From the NCBI GenBank assembly GCA_032209605.1, contig JASFXZ010000027.1, positions 7,273,372-7,337,371 of the forward strand: a stretch of DNA of 64,000 nt. Direction: 5' to 3'. Below, piece after piece: positions 9,581 to 22,335 of this stretch. How positions within the stretch are numbered: position 1 is the stretch's first letter; each line of letters begins with the position of its first letter. A model generated the notes under the pieces. That model was not told where the DNA came from. It worked only from the letters and a program-made list of their open reading frames with translations, and did not search any database. The position numbers were made by a program, and so were the translations under genes. This stretch comes from Mactromeris polynyma. Lineage: Eukaryota; Mollusca; Bivalvia; Venerida; Mactridae.

Positions 9581-12500
9581 CCTTCAGTTCTTGGAATTAA
9601 TAAATTGTTGATGTTATGGAGAACAGACATTATGAAATAGCTATATCTGATTGGACCAGACAATGTTATCAAGTCATAAATCACCTGAAATCTTAATTGT
9701 TAGGGATTTTGTCACCTAATAATGTTGATTTAACAATAACTCATTCTTTTTATTGATCTATCCATTTTTCTCTCAGACCATATAGTTATATATTATCATA
9801 TGTATATGAGAAAATGTTTTATCAAAACAAGAAGATAAACATCTATTGTGGACTTTCATTATCTTGCATTATGTTTCAGCCACTGAAGGTTTACATATTA
9901 GATAATGGGTAAATGTGTTGGTTTCCATGATAACATTGTTTTGTGTTGTATGTGACCATCTTAGAGTCTGTTTGTAACCGTTGGTTTTAATTATTTTTAC
10001 ACTGCATCTCCATTATAACTCGGAATGCGTGCCTCAAAATTTAAGCGAGGTGAAATGTTCTCTGATTTTTTTGTGGCACGCATTCCGGCAAATCTACAGA
10101 GACCCATATGTCGAGATGGGCATCAAAGGGACTGGATTTTGGATGACCAGGTTTTAGGCTATCAAAAACTGTTTCTAATGAACAAAAACTGTCAAAATAT
10201 GTACCGCTTTGTAATCGGCCGCCAGCTTTTCTTGCTGTGTAGTAAACATGTTCACCCACCCTGATGACTATTTTCAGGATATTTGGTGGTTTTGTCATTT
10301 TTCGAACATAAATCATGATGTTTAAGACATTTTGCTAATTAGGCAACTGCTTTTGTTCTTGGTTAATTAAAATCCGGGATAATATAAAAAAGGTAATGAC
10401 TAAGACTTCAGAAGAAACAAATCAAAGGTAATGTTTTAAGTTTTACTGCATCATTTTGAAAATATTTGTGAGACCATTAGACTAACATCAAGTATGAAAT
10501 GGGGCTTAAGTACTCAGGCTTGGCTAAACAGGAAATACACCTGATTTATGTTTCTGTTTGTGACAAAGTTCGAATCAACTTCTGAGCCTTGCTGTTGGTA
10601 TCCTGTGGTTGAAATGGACAGCTCAGGAAATGTCAGGACTATGTTGCTGACTACTGGAGAGTGTTGGAACATAACAGGAAGACACATAGAGTTGCTTAGT
10701 CCTATATTTCAGTATTATTAATGATTTCATGGTGCGTTATGTCATAGTTCTGTCAATGATAAAGTTCAGTACATTTGGTTTGATACAAATTGGAATTATA
10801 GTTCAGTGTTCAATCTAGGCCATGCCATTGGCCATGTACCTAAAACTTGGTAAATGTCTGTATGACAAAAGGCAAGAAAGGTGTACCTGAACAAGATCAA
10901 TAGTTATTGTCAACCCCATTCATAATATCCCATTATAATCACGCATGATAGCTTCCTGTATGCAAAATACACAGATGCGTACACTTGATAAAACGAATCA
11001 GCATAAATCTTTCTGAATATAGAACTCTATAAACTGGAATGTAATTTTACTCTAGTGCTTGTGAAATGCCACTAGATTGCACAAAAAAGTCCTAGAAAAC
11101 GACCATTTTCCGTTGCAGCATGCCCACAGATCCTCTCATAGTTTCCTTGCGTACACAACCTATGAGCCTTAGCTATACTCCTGATAATAAGAAGAATTCT
11201 GATGGTGATTATTCAAACTACTGCATTTTTCATTTGCTAAAACATTAGAACAACAACATTTTGTTATGCATTGAAAATGTTCCAATGAGTCTTGTGTTGT
11301 TGAGTCCAAAATAGACGAGAACAGCAAGTATATGGTCTTATTGTTTTCCCCTTTTAGAGGTTTATACGTGTAAAATAAAAAAAGCGGGGAATGTTAAGTT
11401 CCACACAGGATTGCTTATATAAATGCCTTATGTTAAATGTAAAAGTTTGGAACAAATATCAAAACCCGATCGTCTAGAACTTGCATAACTTTCCAAAGCT
11501 TATTGTTGACATCGGCGAAATCTTGTTTTTTATGAAAAATGGTATCGCTCCCTGTATTTTACCACTTCAGCGACAGATGTATAACTGTATTGTTCAGTCT
11601 GTATTGTTCAGTCTGTATTCTGAGATGATGCTCCTGTAACAGTACCAATGTGTTGTCTGAATATGGCACAATGTCGTATTTGTACATAGTCCCTTTTCTT
11701 GTTGTGGACTATTGCAGGTGAATTTACCTGTTTACAATTGAACATAATTATGGTCTTATATACGAATGATCAACCATGTGACCCAAGACTGGTCAAAACA
11801 TTGAACTCTTAGTAACTGTCTGGATTTCCCCCTCAGCTTCATGCATGGTGTTTTGTTAGAAATACATTGCAGTTTGGTTATCTAAAAGTACACGGAAATA
11901 TTGCATAACTTTGATACTTTATAACACAGCTCTGTTACTTCTGTATTTCTTGGCTTTTTCAATTTAATGCAGCTGATGAACTTTTTTCAAAACCTTTTAA
12001 GATTCCATATCAAGGAAGCGTTTAAAGTCATTGGAATTGTGGAAATTTGTGTCTCAGTTTCTTTGTGAGGGCTTTGTTCTGAAGCAGATGTCATTGTCTT
12101 AAAGTACTATGACAGCAGTTCATACAGATTCCCCAGCTATTCCTCTTTGTATTAAGCCGTCTCTAGCTGAGAGAAGTTCTACTCTGTTATGTGTGTCATG
12201 TCTATTAATGCCTGGTGCTCTAATTGGGTCACAATGTTACCTTGTGGGGTTTGATTCAATGAGACACGTTACTGTTGCACATAATTGGACATATTGCAGA
12301 GAAGTTTAGATCTCCTTCAATACGTTATTTCATTTTCTGCAGTGTAATAAATAGACAAATGTATATTCGGCAAGTTTTAGCACCCACCATGTTTGTGAGT
12401 TCAGAATGTTTAAGATATCCGACTGGCATCTCCACAAAATCAGCACATTTGATTGAAGTGTAATTTTAGTACACATCGTTTGATTGTATGCAATTTAAGA

Positions 12501-12754
12501 ACAAAAACTCGTAACTTACCTTAAAAAATGGACAGATTGTTATATATTTGAATAAAAACATTGTCAGTTCTTAGTTTACATGGGCACAAAATACTATTGT
12601 GTTTATATATCATGGACAATATTTGCATGTTAATTTATAGGGACATTTTGTGTACAAATGTTGACTTAAATTTTTGAAGTCAAAAGACTTTTTCCATGAA
12701 TTATTCTTCCACTAACTATGGTTTAAGCTTGTATATTTTCTATTTCAATGCTCT
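9581..12754. other. No gene recognised
   Basis: About 3.2 kb with no supported exon. At 10022-10082 a 12-base inverted repeat (GGAATGCGTGCC / GGCACGCATTCC) brackets about 40 bp. Short ORFs at 10025-10316 and 12109-12463 carry no domain signal. The stretch could be intergenic or intronic. Confidence 0.5.
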
Positions 12755-12990
12755 TTTTTGTGCCCCCATCATTCACAGAATGGTGAAGCGGCACTAAGTG
12801 TTATCCCTGTCCGTCCATCTGTGCAAACAATTGTTTTCTGATCAATAACTCATGGAAGGATGGGTTGAATCAACTCTTATTGGGCACATACGTGCAGGAT
12901 AATTTAATACTGGTCAAATTTGATATAGGTCACAATTCACCAAATTTTGAGAGAATTTTACTGGACATGCTCAGTAGTGATAACTTGCCA
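12755..12990 (+). repeat. Dispersed repeat, family B
   Basis: Contains GTCCGTCCATCTGTGCAAAC, TTTTCTGATCAATAACTC and TATTGGGCACATACGTGCAG, matching 9270-9460 at many positions. Begins with GTGCCCCCATC. No coding capacity. Confidence 0.6.
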
Positions 12991-13769
12991 TTGTTAGCCA
13001 TAAATGTAAGCATATTTATTTTTGTGTTTGCTGCAGTGTTCATGAGCATTCTTATTTAATGCGTCAAAAATTGGCGATGTTGATATTTTTTATCATTACT
13101 CATTTTGTTGAATGAAAACAAGCAGGGTATGGATTTCATTTTGGTTTTTGCTCTCAACTGTATATTATATGTACGCTGTGCCATGTACTGTATGGCACTG
13201 TTGAAACATGTACATTAATGTGATAAATACTGAATGGTACAATGAAGAGACCACTATTGAAATATTGTTAAATTAAAATGGACTTGTTTAAACGTTGGGA
13301 ATATTTGAATTTCATTAATTTTATCTTATTATTTTCTTTTTCAGGTAAGCGTGTTGATTTGACTAGTCCTGATTTACCAAATTAGTGTTATAATTATGTC
13401 TACTAAAGGTATGTAGAAAAACGTACTACACAAACTTACCATAATATTCAGAGACATCGGGGCCGGGGTATGTTATATATGTTCTTGTGACAATTTGACT
13501 TTATTTATAACATCCAAAGTCATTGACAAAGTACCTTTGATTTATATTGGGAAGTTACCAATTTCTTGCCAATGCAGGAACACTGGGTAGGTCATTTTTA
13601 CAGACTGCCATGCACACGTAAAGTACTATCGAGAAATGGCGTAACACCATCACAAACCAAACTATGTGCCCCTATTTTGTAACTTGGTATTAAGTTTTAT
13701 ATTTATGTGTGTGTTTACTTCTGTTCATTGTGTTATGTAAATTTGTGTTTTTGTGAATTACTTATATTT
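12991..13769. other. No gene recognised
   Basis: No conserved exon found. At 13340-13350 a TTTTCTTTTTCAG motif resembles a splice acceptor but is followed by a short frame with no recognisable protein. Confidence 0.45.
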
Positions 13770-14000
13770 ACCCTTGTCTGTACATCAGTCCGTCCCACAA
13801 AACTTGTGTCATTCTTATTTTCTAAACGGTTGAACCTTTTGTCTTTAAACTTTTATAGAGGAATGTATATCAGCATGTGAAGTTATGCACCTGGGGTTTT
13901 CACATCCCTCTAGACCTAGGGGAAATAAGAGTTATGGGCCTTGAAACCCCTTGATTGAGTGCAGTGGGGGCACCTATGTCCTGTGGACACATCTGTAATT
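13770..14000 (+). repeat. Dispersed repeat, family A/B type tail
   Basis: Shows CTGTACATCAGTCCGTCCCA, CAGCATGTGAAGTTATGCAC, AGAGTTATGGGCCTTGA and a 3' end AGTGGGGGCACCTATGTCCT GTGGACACATCT. This is the same order of motifs as the family A copies at 22868-24140 and 58925-59575, but more diverged. Confidence 0.6.
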
Positions 14001-15599
14001 AATGTAAGATATTTGCAGCTGTGGTAAGAATATGATCTTGGTGTGAATGCCAGGTTATTTATAAACATCTGTCTGAATCTTCCATGTCTTTGTCAGTGGC
14101 AAACACCTTTACTAATCAAATATATACAAGTATATTGTCACTTACATAAAACCCCTTGCACCAATCAAACAACTCCTTGTTATCTAATAAAGGTGACTTG
14201 CTGTGGCTTGTTTACATCAAAGCTGTCTACGGGAAGTATAATGAAATTGCAAACCTTGTCAACACACCACATCAATGTCAACGACTAGTCTACTGTTGCA
14301 ATGATAATATTGTGATGTCTGTTAACTTTCAATTTGTACATACTTTTAGAAGATGAGTATGACATCTTGGGAACTCTATAGACAAATTCTTTATGTATTT
14401 ATTGACAAACATAAATCCCAGTCTTTGGGAATAGATAATGCGTACATTGTGAAACTATAATTTTCAGACATACAACATTCAGGAAAAAAAGTGATATTGA
14501 ATTCACCTTTTATGTGAGCAGATGTTGATCCTATTTATCCTTTCTAAGCTCTTGAAGGTTTCACTAGTTTGAATTGCAGTTTCACATTTGGCAATATCTG
14601 AAACACTTAAGGAATAATTAGTTTTGTATACCCTATAAATATCTGTTTGGACCTTAATGTTTGAATATTTATCTAAAATCTGTTGTTGTTTTGTTTTGCA
14701 AAAGCTTTCCTATGTTACTGTATGATACATCATATTCATATTTAGGGTGGGGGAGAGCCAGCACGTGCCCCCTAAAATCTGGCAAGCTTTTGGAAAAAGT
14801 CGATATGATATCAATAATATTTATCATTTTCCTACCCTATCAACTCATAAGATATCTATAAATGGTGGCAATACAGTGAGCAACATTTGGTAGATTTTTT
14901 CTTGAGTATCACAAAAAAAGCGCCATTGGCTTGTAACCCCATCTATATATTACCCTACCCCTAACTGAACGTCCTGTATCCAACCCTGAATATGTACAGA
15001 GTGAGAATTGAGAGCACAAATTTCTCGTTAATTCTTATTAAAGAGAAGAAAGTGGCTATGTCTAGATGTCTTCCTATAAATGCTCACATGGGATACATGG
15101 ATCCTGATTGCTGTTCATTGCCCTTCTTATCTTTGTCCATCCATTGTGACAATCTGTACAAAGTCTTGTATAATCTGCTTATGAAGATATTGTCTTGGGA
15201 CAATCTTAGACAAGCTGCCATGTGTTTTTTTAGTCTGCTGTCTGCATGTTGAGGGATGAAAGCATCACTAGTCACATCTGCATTTAAGTAAAGAAGCTCA
15301 TAGACTTGTTTTGCTTTCACTTCTTGGTATGGTCATGCTAAGCTTTTGTGAGCGTTTCCATATTGTCTCTAAAATATTCAGAGGAACCCAGTTGATGACA
15401 CATTGTGTGTGGAGGTGTAATCTCCATACTTATTCTGCTGTATATTACAGACTGTTTAAGGCACCATGACTTATGACAGGTTGCACACACAATACGGAAC
15501 TTTCTTGCATTATTTCTTAGAGTGGATAAAAACCGGAATCTGCAATAGGTCAGAAATAGCCATTCAAGCTTGAACATTTATTTATGTCTCCACATGAGA
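14001..15599. other. No gene recognised
   Basis: Short ORFs only (up to 86 codons), with no domain signal. 14745-14990 begins ATTTAGGGTGGG and ends CCAACCCTGAATATG, which may be weak terminal inverted repeats of an old DNA element. I could not confirm it. Confidence 0.45.
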
Positions 15600-16114
15600 C
15601 ATCCCCTGTGAAAAGAACTGTTACAGTTCATGAATTATTCATGTTCACAATTCATTAAAAAATCAAGAAATTCCTTGAAGTCTAAATGAGACTAATTTTT
15701 GAAATGTTCATGATATTGTTAGTTCATGAATTGGATATGATTCATACCACAACTGCTCCTTTAAAGCATACCATCCATATACATTACTATTTAACTTTCA
15801 TTTTACATTAAAATAGTTACAGATTTGGTAAATGGAATAATTTTAAAATGTCATTATGACACTGTTTAAGAACTTTTATTGAACCATTAAAGACATTATT
15901 GTTCATGAAATGGATATGATTGCTCTGGCAAATGTTCATGGTCATTTCAAGGACTTAGCAGTATTCTTTAATTGTTCACGAACTGTTCATGAACATAATT
16001 CAAAGACGGTTCATGTCCAAAAGTTTATAAACAAAAATGAAGAGCTGTTGAAGACCAGTTCATGAACTATTCTTGAAGTTTGTTCATTTCTTGAACTGCA
16101 TTTCACTTGGGATG
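15600..16114. mobile_element. MITE-like element with GTTCATGAAC-rich body
   Basis: Left end CATCCCCTGTGAAAAGAACT with GTTCATGAA following. Right end reversed reads CATCCCAAGTGAAATGCAGT then TCAAGAA. These are imperfect terminal inverted repeats of about 30 bp. The body is full of the palindromic word GTTCATGAAC and near variants, as at 4515-5035. No ORF. The superfamily was not determined. Confidence 0.6.
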
Positions 16115-16900
16115 ATGTTGCACATTCTATAATAATTTCTGGTTCATATTATTAAGTGTTGTTATTTTGTCTCTGTGTCACCTAGGGCTTAGATTTCTAT
16201 ACACTCTTTCAGGAAAAAAAATAAAATGGCCAAAACTGTATTAAGATATTTAATGGACATTTTGTATGTTTTTGATGTTATTGTAAGCACATTTACCAGA
16301 ATAAAATATACACCAAAATGCATCTATGACTATCTAGCTGCAATTTTTTACCCTAAAACTACACATCAATTTCAGCTAAGCTATGCCCCTGGTCACAATA
16401 AACAGACTTCATGTATTATGATACCAAACAACTTATATATAATTTATGAACTTTGCAGTTATTACTTGGTTATTATAATGTACACGGAACTCTCAATGGT
16501 ATATAATTCATCAGTATATTTGTCTCATATATTGAGATTAATATGTTTTTAACCTCACAGTTCTTGGACTATGAAGATTTATGCTTCATGAAATGGTGAA
16601 TTAATGGCACCAGCGTTTGCCTAGTAGAATACAGGAGATGTTTTGCCCTTCTATGAAGTTTCAAACCGCCCGAAGTACACTACATGCCACAAAAAGATGC
16701 TCTATTAGGTTCCTATAGTAAGTGTTTCTGGAATGAAAGTAGCCCATCTATTTAAACCATAAATATGGAAGTGAAGGGTGTTTAGAGAAACTGAACTTTC
16801 TTTTTGATTTTTTTTCTAGAATTTTCTCTCTTCAAAGTCCGTTTATTTCTTACACATGTGTCTTTCAATAGCATTTTCATGTTTTTGAGAAGTCAGCAGT
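16115..16900. other. No gene recognised
   Basis: Holds a 108-codon ORF at 16226-16552 without any domain or composition typical of a conserved protein. Treated as chance. Confidence 0.5.
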
Positions 16901-17035
16901 GTATGCCCAGACTGTTTGTTTTTGCAACCTACTGTCTTCAAAGACAAGTCCGCAGGAAAACGCTGTATTTCTTGCAAAGTTCTTCATGTAAAATGCAAGA
17001 AAAAACGTGTTCAGAAGGATGCCATTCCAATTGAA
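16901..17035 (+). other. Possible exon or decayed fragment with CxxC motifs
   Basis: One frame reads VCPDCLFLQ, then FKDKSAGKRCISCKVLHVKC, then KKKRVQK. The CxxC...CxxCxxxHxxC spacing with basic residues recalls zinc-binding modules. The CISCKVLHVKC part loosely resembles the second half of C1 domains of diacylglycerol kinases, but those have four residues between the second Cys and the His and this has three. No canonical splice pair brackets it cleanly. It could be a decayed exon, a retro-fragment or coincidence. Confidence 0.2.
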
Positions 17036-17214
17036 TTATTAGGAATACTTTTTGCATGTGTAAATTGCATTGAAAATGTCAAACAGCTTTGGGGTACAAT
17101 TTACAGCATTTTAAATATCAGTGTGCTGTTGTCTTTGCCTATAATTTATGGATGCAAGTTATACAATTACTGGCTTTTTAACCAGATCTCCAACGGGTTA
17201 TTAGAATGGTGATG

Positions 17215-17420
17215 TTGCTGGGAGGGTCAGCAGGCATCAAACTGGGGATTTCCAGAGATTAACTTGAGTTTATTTGATCATACTAGCACCAAACTTGTTG
17301 TATAGTAAGAATACATGAACACTTGGGATTGCTTTTGGGGCTGCACGGTCTAAGGTCAAGGTAACTGTGACTAAAAATAGAATATCAGTTTCTGCTTAAT
17401 ATATCCACTTTGCTTATGCA
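17215..17420 (+). repeat. Dispersed repeat related to 61540-61830
   Basis: Shares the phrase order AC...ACTTG, GGTC(T/C)AAGGT(C/G)AAGGT, ACTGT(G/T)A(C/T)TAAAAATAGAAT with the repeat in the DDX1 intron. No coding capacity. Confidence 0.5.
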
Positions 17421-17564
17421 TGCTGTGTCATTGTTGGTTTTGGCTTTGCATATTTCATCCCCTGACCTACTTCTGAACTGTCAGTTTCGAGCATTGCCCA
17501 AGTTTTTATGCTTGGTTCAGTGTTTTAGCATGCCCTGCAATATAGAGACTTTCCTTATACATGG

Positions 17565-17655
17565 GTTTTCGGCGCAGCCGTACTAACATGGTTTTGCTAT
17601 TTGCATATCAGTGTTTTGTAACCAATCAAATCTTACATTAACCACCAAGGCCTCT
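17565..17655 (+). repeat. Partial copy of dispersed repeat R4
   Basis: GCAGCCGTACTAACATGGTT, TTGCTATTTGCATATCAGTG and TAACCAATCAAATCTTAC match 48432-48500 almost base for base. The rest of that repeat (to 48648) is absent here. Confidence 0.75.
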
Positions 17656-17779
17656 TTTCATTTTTCAGAACATTGTATGAATATATTGCATATTATCAGG
17701 TTTGTTCACTGAAGTTGATATATCAAATTTAATTTTCAATTTCTGATGTTGTGAAATAATTACTCTTAAAAAACATATG

Positions 17780-17970
17780 GGGTTGAATGTATTCATAGAA
17801 ATGACTGTGCAAAGGACGGGCAGTCCATCTGTCCAGCATTCATGTTCACACTGTTTCTCAGCAACCACCGACGGATTTCAATGATAATGGGAAACTTTAC
17901 TACCAAGAAGAGATGCACATGTTATTGGCATGTTTGGGTTTGATGATCGTGTGGGTCTCGGCATCCATTG
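17780..17970 (+). repeat. Dispersed mollusc-type repeat fragment
   Basis: Contains GACGGGCAGTCCATCTGTCC, CTCAGCAACCACCGACGGAT and TGGGTTTGATGATCGTGTGG. The style matches other Cys-poor, non-coding dispersed repeats in this window, but I see no second good copy here. Confidence 0.3.
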
Positions 17971-18540
17971 GTTCTGCTGATATCTTGTTTCTGTTCAGTG
18001 ATGTTTCAGCATTAAGTACACCAGAACTTACTTAAATTGTCTTTGTATTCTCTGATTTTGCTTTCAAAAGTGCAAAGTCTTTTGTTATTTAGGTAGTTGT
18101 CTGTCGGGAAGAAAACATTGAATAAATTGACTTTTACAGTCTAGGTTGTTAAATTACCGATATTTCCCTGGTTGTTGGAACTTAATATCATTATTGTGTC
18201 CTAGAGTGGAGCTTATATGTCATGATAATTGAAGTTGGAAGGTAAAAAACATGTTTTAATTAGGATTTAATGGTTGCTGTGATCATTATTCTCTTAAGTC
18301 AGTGATTTCTTCTCACAGATCTTGTGTCATAATCAGGCAACTTAATCTTATAGAATCTTCTAGCTGAAAGCATTTGTATGTTTTACCATTAGTGGAGGTT
18401 ATAATTAGCATTTTACAAGTAGAACTCGGAGCTCCAGATAAATACAGCACCTGCACCCCCTGACATTTTTAACCAAAGTGTACTGTCTATATCCATGACT
18501 TTCAGCCTTAAACAATAGGATAAATTAATGTATTAATGCT

Positions 18541-18718
18541 GTAAAACCCCGTTATTTTGACCACTTGTGGGACTTCATAAAAGGGCCTGCCTAGAAAATA
18601 CAACACAGTCCGTATGACAATGAGTATTGCACATGGTCAATAAATAGAGGATCTGACATGATTGTTCATGTTTTATTGAATTTATTAAACAAGTCGGTCA
18701 AAATGATATAATATGAGG
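18541..18718. mobile_element. Possible small Tigger-like MITE
   Basis: Left end CTGTAAAACCCCGTTATTTT GACCAC. Near 18690-18715 the inverted phrase GGTCAAAATGATATAATATG appears. The left end resembles the pogo/Tigger terminal style CAGTAAAAC.. seen at 60014. The inverted repeats are imperfect and the boundaries uncertain. Confidence 0.35.
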
Positions 18719-19813
18719 CTTTGCCTTTGATTTTAGGTAGCGTGTTTTGAAATGTGATGCAGCCTTAATTTGTATGAATAATCCTCTCATGGATTATGTT
18801 AATTAATCCACATGTTACCTGATAAATGGCGAAAATTAATGATTTACACTAATTTATGTATACAGAGACTACTAGTGAATGAACTATTGTCTGCCTAATA
18901 TGCCCCACGGCCAGGAGCAGTATCAACATTGTTTAGGGGCGTCTGTTAGACAATGTAACACCTTGATTTCAGCACTTTGCACATGGTGTCTGCCAATTAT
19001 CGATCATGTGTCATGGGGCTAATTTAGGGGACATCCTTGTCCACATGATAAATCAAATACCTTTGGCCTCACAGGTCCAAACTTGGAAGGATTGCCTGTG
19101 GTTGTAGATGACTCCTATTGATTTTGGCATCACTGTGTCAAAGGTCAAGGTCAAATTGGCCATTGGGTGGCTATTTTTGTCCACCCAATAATTTAAGAAT
19201 TGTTGTGCTTTTTAGACCATCAAGATCAAACCCTTATATATATCTTCCATAAACTGTTTGTTTACTGTAGTTATTGCTGCAGGACACAAACAGGAAAAAC
19301 GTGACTGTGTCTGAGGTAACGATAACAAAGAAATTGCGTCACTGAAAGAAGCAAAAATGTATGATGTTTCCTGAAAAGTTCTATATATAAACTAAGCGAC
19401 ACGTCAATTTAATGTGTTTTCTATGTATGACACAGATCTGAATTTTTTTTGTGAAAGTGCTATTTAATTGTAACAAAAAGTGTACATTTCCATTTCAGAT
19501 CGTTTTTAGATTCATATTATATTCTACAATGACGTAACTAAAGAACAAGTCACAGACAAATATTTAAAATAATGATGATGTTCTTGGTATTTTAATACAT
19601 TTTGTTGCATTTTTGTAACATTTTTATAATGAGGTAAAGGAATTCCATAAATAACATCTTATGACAATATTTTGTGGCGTTTTATTGAATGTGACCTTTC
19701 AGTTGATCTGTTTTGTTCTTCTTTTTTCTTGAAAAATAATCTGATGCAAGAGGTGAATAAATGTGTGGATCTCAATGTTCAACATATTGAAATAAGCATT
19801 GCTATGGGATTAA
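18719..19813. other. No gene recognised
   Basis: 18990-19190 has dispersed-repeat style text (CAAAGGTCAAGGTCAAATTGG) without a clear partner. No exon supported. Confidence 0.45.
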
Positions 19814-19996
19814 CAACCTCTTCTGTAAGTGACGTCATTTCAAGAAAACGCAACATGTGATGTGATGTAAACAACATTTACTCCACATGGTCACTTAGTT
19901 TTCATATTGCCATATGGGGCAAATATTCTTACTGTCAGTACATGGTGACATCACATGTGATGTTTTCTGGAAATAACGTCACTTAAAGAAGAGGTT
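19814..19996. mobile_element. Short hairpin-type element (183 bp)
   Basis: The left arm from 19814 (AACCTCTTCTGTAAGTGACG, then AAAACGCAACATGTGATGT) is the reverse complement of the right arm ending at 19996 (ACATCACATGTGATGTTTTC, then AACGTCACTTAAAGAAGAGG TT). Arms are about 50 bp with few mismatches around a ~75-bp loop. This fits a small MITE or hairpin repeat. No transposase is encoded. Confidence 0.65.
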
Positions 19997-21849
19997 GGAA
20001 ATCGTACAGCGGTGCTCAAATGAGCAATGAATGGTACCGTCTGACCATCTTTTATCGAGACCCAAAAAGTTTGCGACACTTCTGTTGAAGACACTGGCAA
20101 ACTTTGATTTTCTCCATATTTTTTGAAGAATCCACAAAGATTGTGCTTATATCTAAATTAAAGAGTATAGTGCAGATAATTGTCTGGTTAAAACTTTGTC
20201 AAAAGATTCAGTTTTCTTTCATTTGAACAGTTTGGGTCATTGATAATATTGTTATAGAGGAATTGTGTTCTAACTGAACTTGCTGACAGGTCAAATTTCG
20301 CAACCCTTTTCCGACGTCTTATAGTGGATTGTCTAGTTGAACTGACAGGTCAGGAAATGGAATTGTTACTAATTCTAATTACTGGAGGGTGTTTGAAACC
20401 TTCAGGAAGGAATGCTAGGTGGTTTTCCGTTTGTTTTTCTGTGTTGATTAATGATTGCCTGATGTCACTGCAGTCAGACCCTATTAACGATGGACAAATT
20501 AATGAATTTAAAGCATTGCCTTGAAGCTGTTAGTCCATTTTGTTCAAATTTGTCTCGAAATACTCCAGACAGAGAGAATGTTTCAGACAACTCAATTGCA
20601 ACAATTTGTTAATGACTTGAATCTGGTTTTAAAAATCAACAGTAAACTTTTTGAAGTTATAGTTTGGAAGTGTTTCTCTGCGTAATGCTAATTTATTGTT
20701 CTGATTGCAATCTCAGATGTCATGGTCCTTATTATCCGTACTGATTTGGTAACTTTTGCTCAATTATCTTGGGAAAATATAATGTTTATCCTGTAAACTG
20801 CTAAATAGGAAAGATACTCATAATGGAGCGGGACCAAGTAAATTTTTACTTGTGGAGACAGAATTAAGCATGTATTTTGTTATTGTTAAAAGAGTAATGG
20901 CCCTTTGATTTGGTCCATAAACCAGAATAACTGTATGAAAAAACTTAATGTTAATTGAATTTGATATATACTGGATAAATCTTGAAATATACTATACGAT
21001 CTACTTTAGACACAGTTGTTAAGGCAAACAATATTATTTTAATCTGGTTTTCATACAACAGTGTCATGTTTACAATTATAAGAATAAGGCCTCTGTCGCG
21101 ATCAAGATTTTTTGCAAACAAAACATTACGTGATAATTGTGTTTTGTCTTTGCTTCGGAAGAAAAAATACATAACAATAAACAAGTTAATATTCTTTAGG
21201 TTTGGTAAACAAATATATAGGCCTTAACGAAATGTTAACCAATCTGTGTCAAGGTTGCATCATTGAGTATGTCTTTGTCCTTTGATTACTATCCCCACCC
21301 CAAAAGTAGTAGGAGGGGGTTATGGAAATGCAGTCGGTCCAGTATTCACTTACTGGAAATCAATGATTTATACTTATCTTCTGAGTGCAATATCATAGTT
21401 TCAGCTTCATTGAATAATGATTTGTCTCCCCTTCTACTGTAAAACAATGTTGGGGGAGATGACTCTCTCTGACTGTACATTTTTACTTCCAAGAAGAAAC
21501 CTAACTATCTGATCACGATCCAATACCTAACAAATCAGATGAAAACATGAATTTAGACATTAACACTTACTTTCAACCTGATGGTAATTATTTAAAAGCA
21601 AGCTGACTTGTTCTATCTTTCTTCACCTGTTGGAGGTCGTTGATATTCTATCTCAATTAGGCTTGTGACGTCTTGGTTTACTGACACTCATTAATTAAGG
21701 ATTATACAGCACAGTGTCTCATTAAGGCTCGTTAAGCCATGTTAAATGAACCTCTGTATGAAATTTGGTGATCATTGACCTTAATGTCTTTGGTTTATTG
21801 TTCATTAGTCGGCTTAAGTCCTTTATCCTTTTGCATACAACTTACACGT
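19997..21849. other. No gene recognised
   Basis: About 1.85 kb. ORFs at 20324-20524, 20951-21184 and 20982-21227 carry no domain signal and overlap on opposite strands. No repeat partner was recognised. Confidence 0.5.
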
Positions 21850-22335
21850 GAATACTCCCAGATCTGACAGGTCACTCACACTTTCCCTATTATGAAGTAA
21901 ACATTAAAAAAATTATGGGTATTTTTTAAGTTCATTGCTGACTGGTTCACTGAAATTATGTGTGAAACTGATAAATGGAAGTAGGAAAATCAGGACATCA
22001 GTCCGAAAATTGTAAATATGACGTTTTTGGGGTTATGGAATATGGAATTAAGCGCCTCGCCACACTGATCATATACCCCTTGGCCCTCGACTGTCATGTT
22101 GTTTATCACAGTTTTTATTGTATACAGATACAACAATTGGTAATCAATTGTTAATTGGTGTGATATAGGGATGATCATAAGTTACTTCGCAGGATATTAC
22201 CATTAACAGATTTATTTCAAAATGATTGTAATAGACATATTGACTCAATTTCAGCCACATAAAAATCTCCCGCTTTTCGTGGAGCCATCTCTCTATTTGC
22301 CTTCTGGAAAGGTTCGCATATACTTAAGGCCATTA
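21850..22335 (+). mobile_element. Old, diverged copy of the TA-flanked MITE family (longer variant)
   Basis: Aligns with the internal part of 32798-33540: GGGTATTTTTTAAGTTCATT, CTGACTGGTTCACTGAAATT, CAATTGTTAATTGGTG and ATAGGGATGA. Beyond the shared part it carries AATCTCCCGCTTTTCG...ATTTGCCTTCTGGAAAGGTT, which also occurs inverted at 44480-44580. This variant therefore has extra interior sequence missing from the 743-bp copy. No terminal inverted repeats remain. Confidence 0.6.

Noticed and set aside
10022..10082. 12-bp inverted repeat as a transposon end
   Set aside because: Short, enclosing only ~40 bp, with no flanking duplication and no second copy in the window.
13338..13412. Small exon after TTTTCTTTTTCAG
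   Set aside because: The following frame (to a stop near 13384) gives no recognisable protein and no consistent donor. Unsupported without transcript data.
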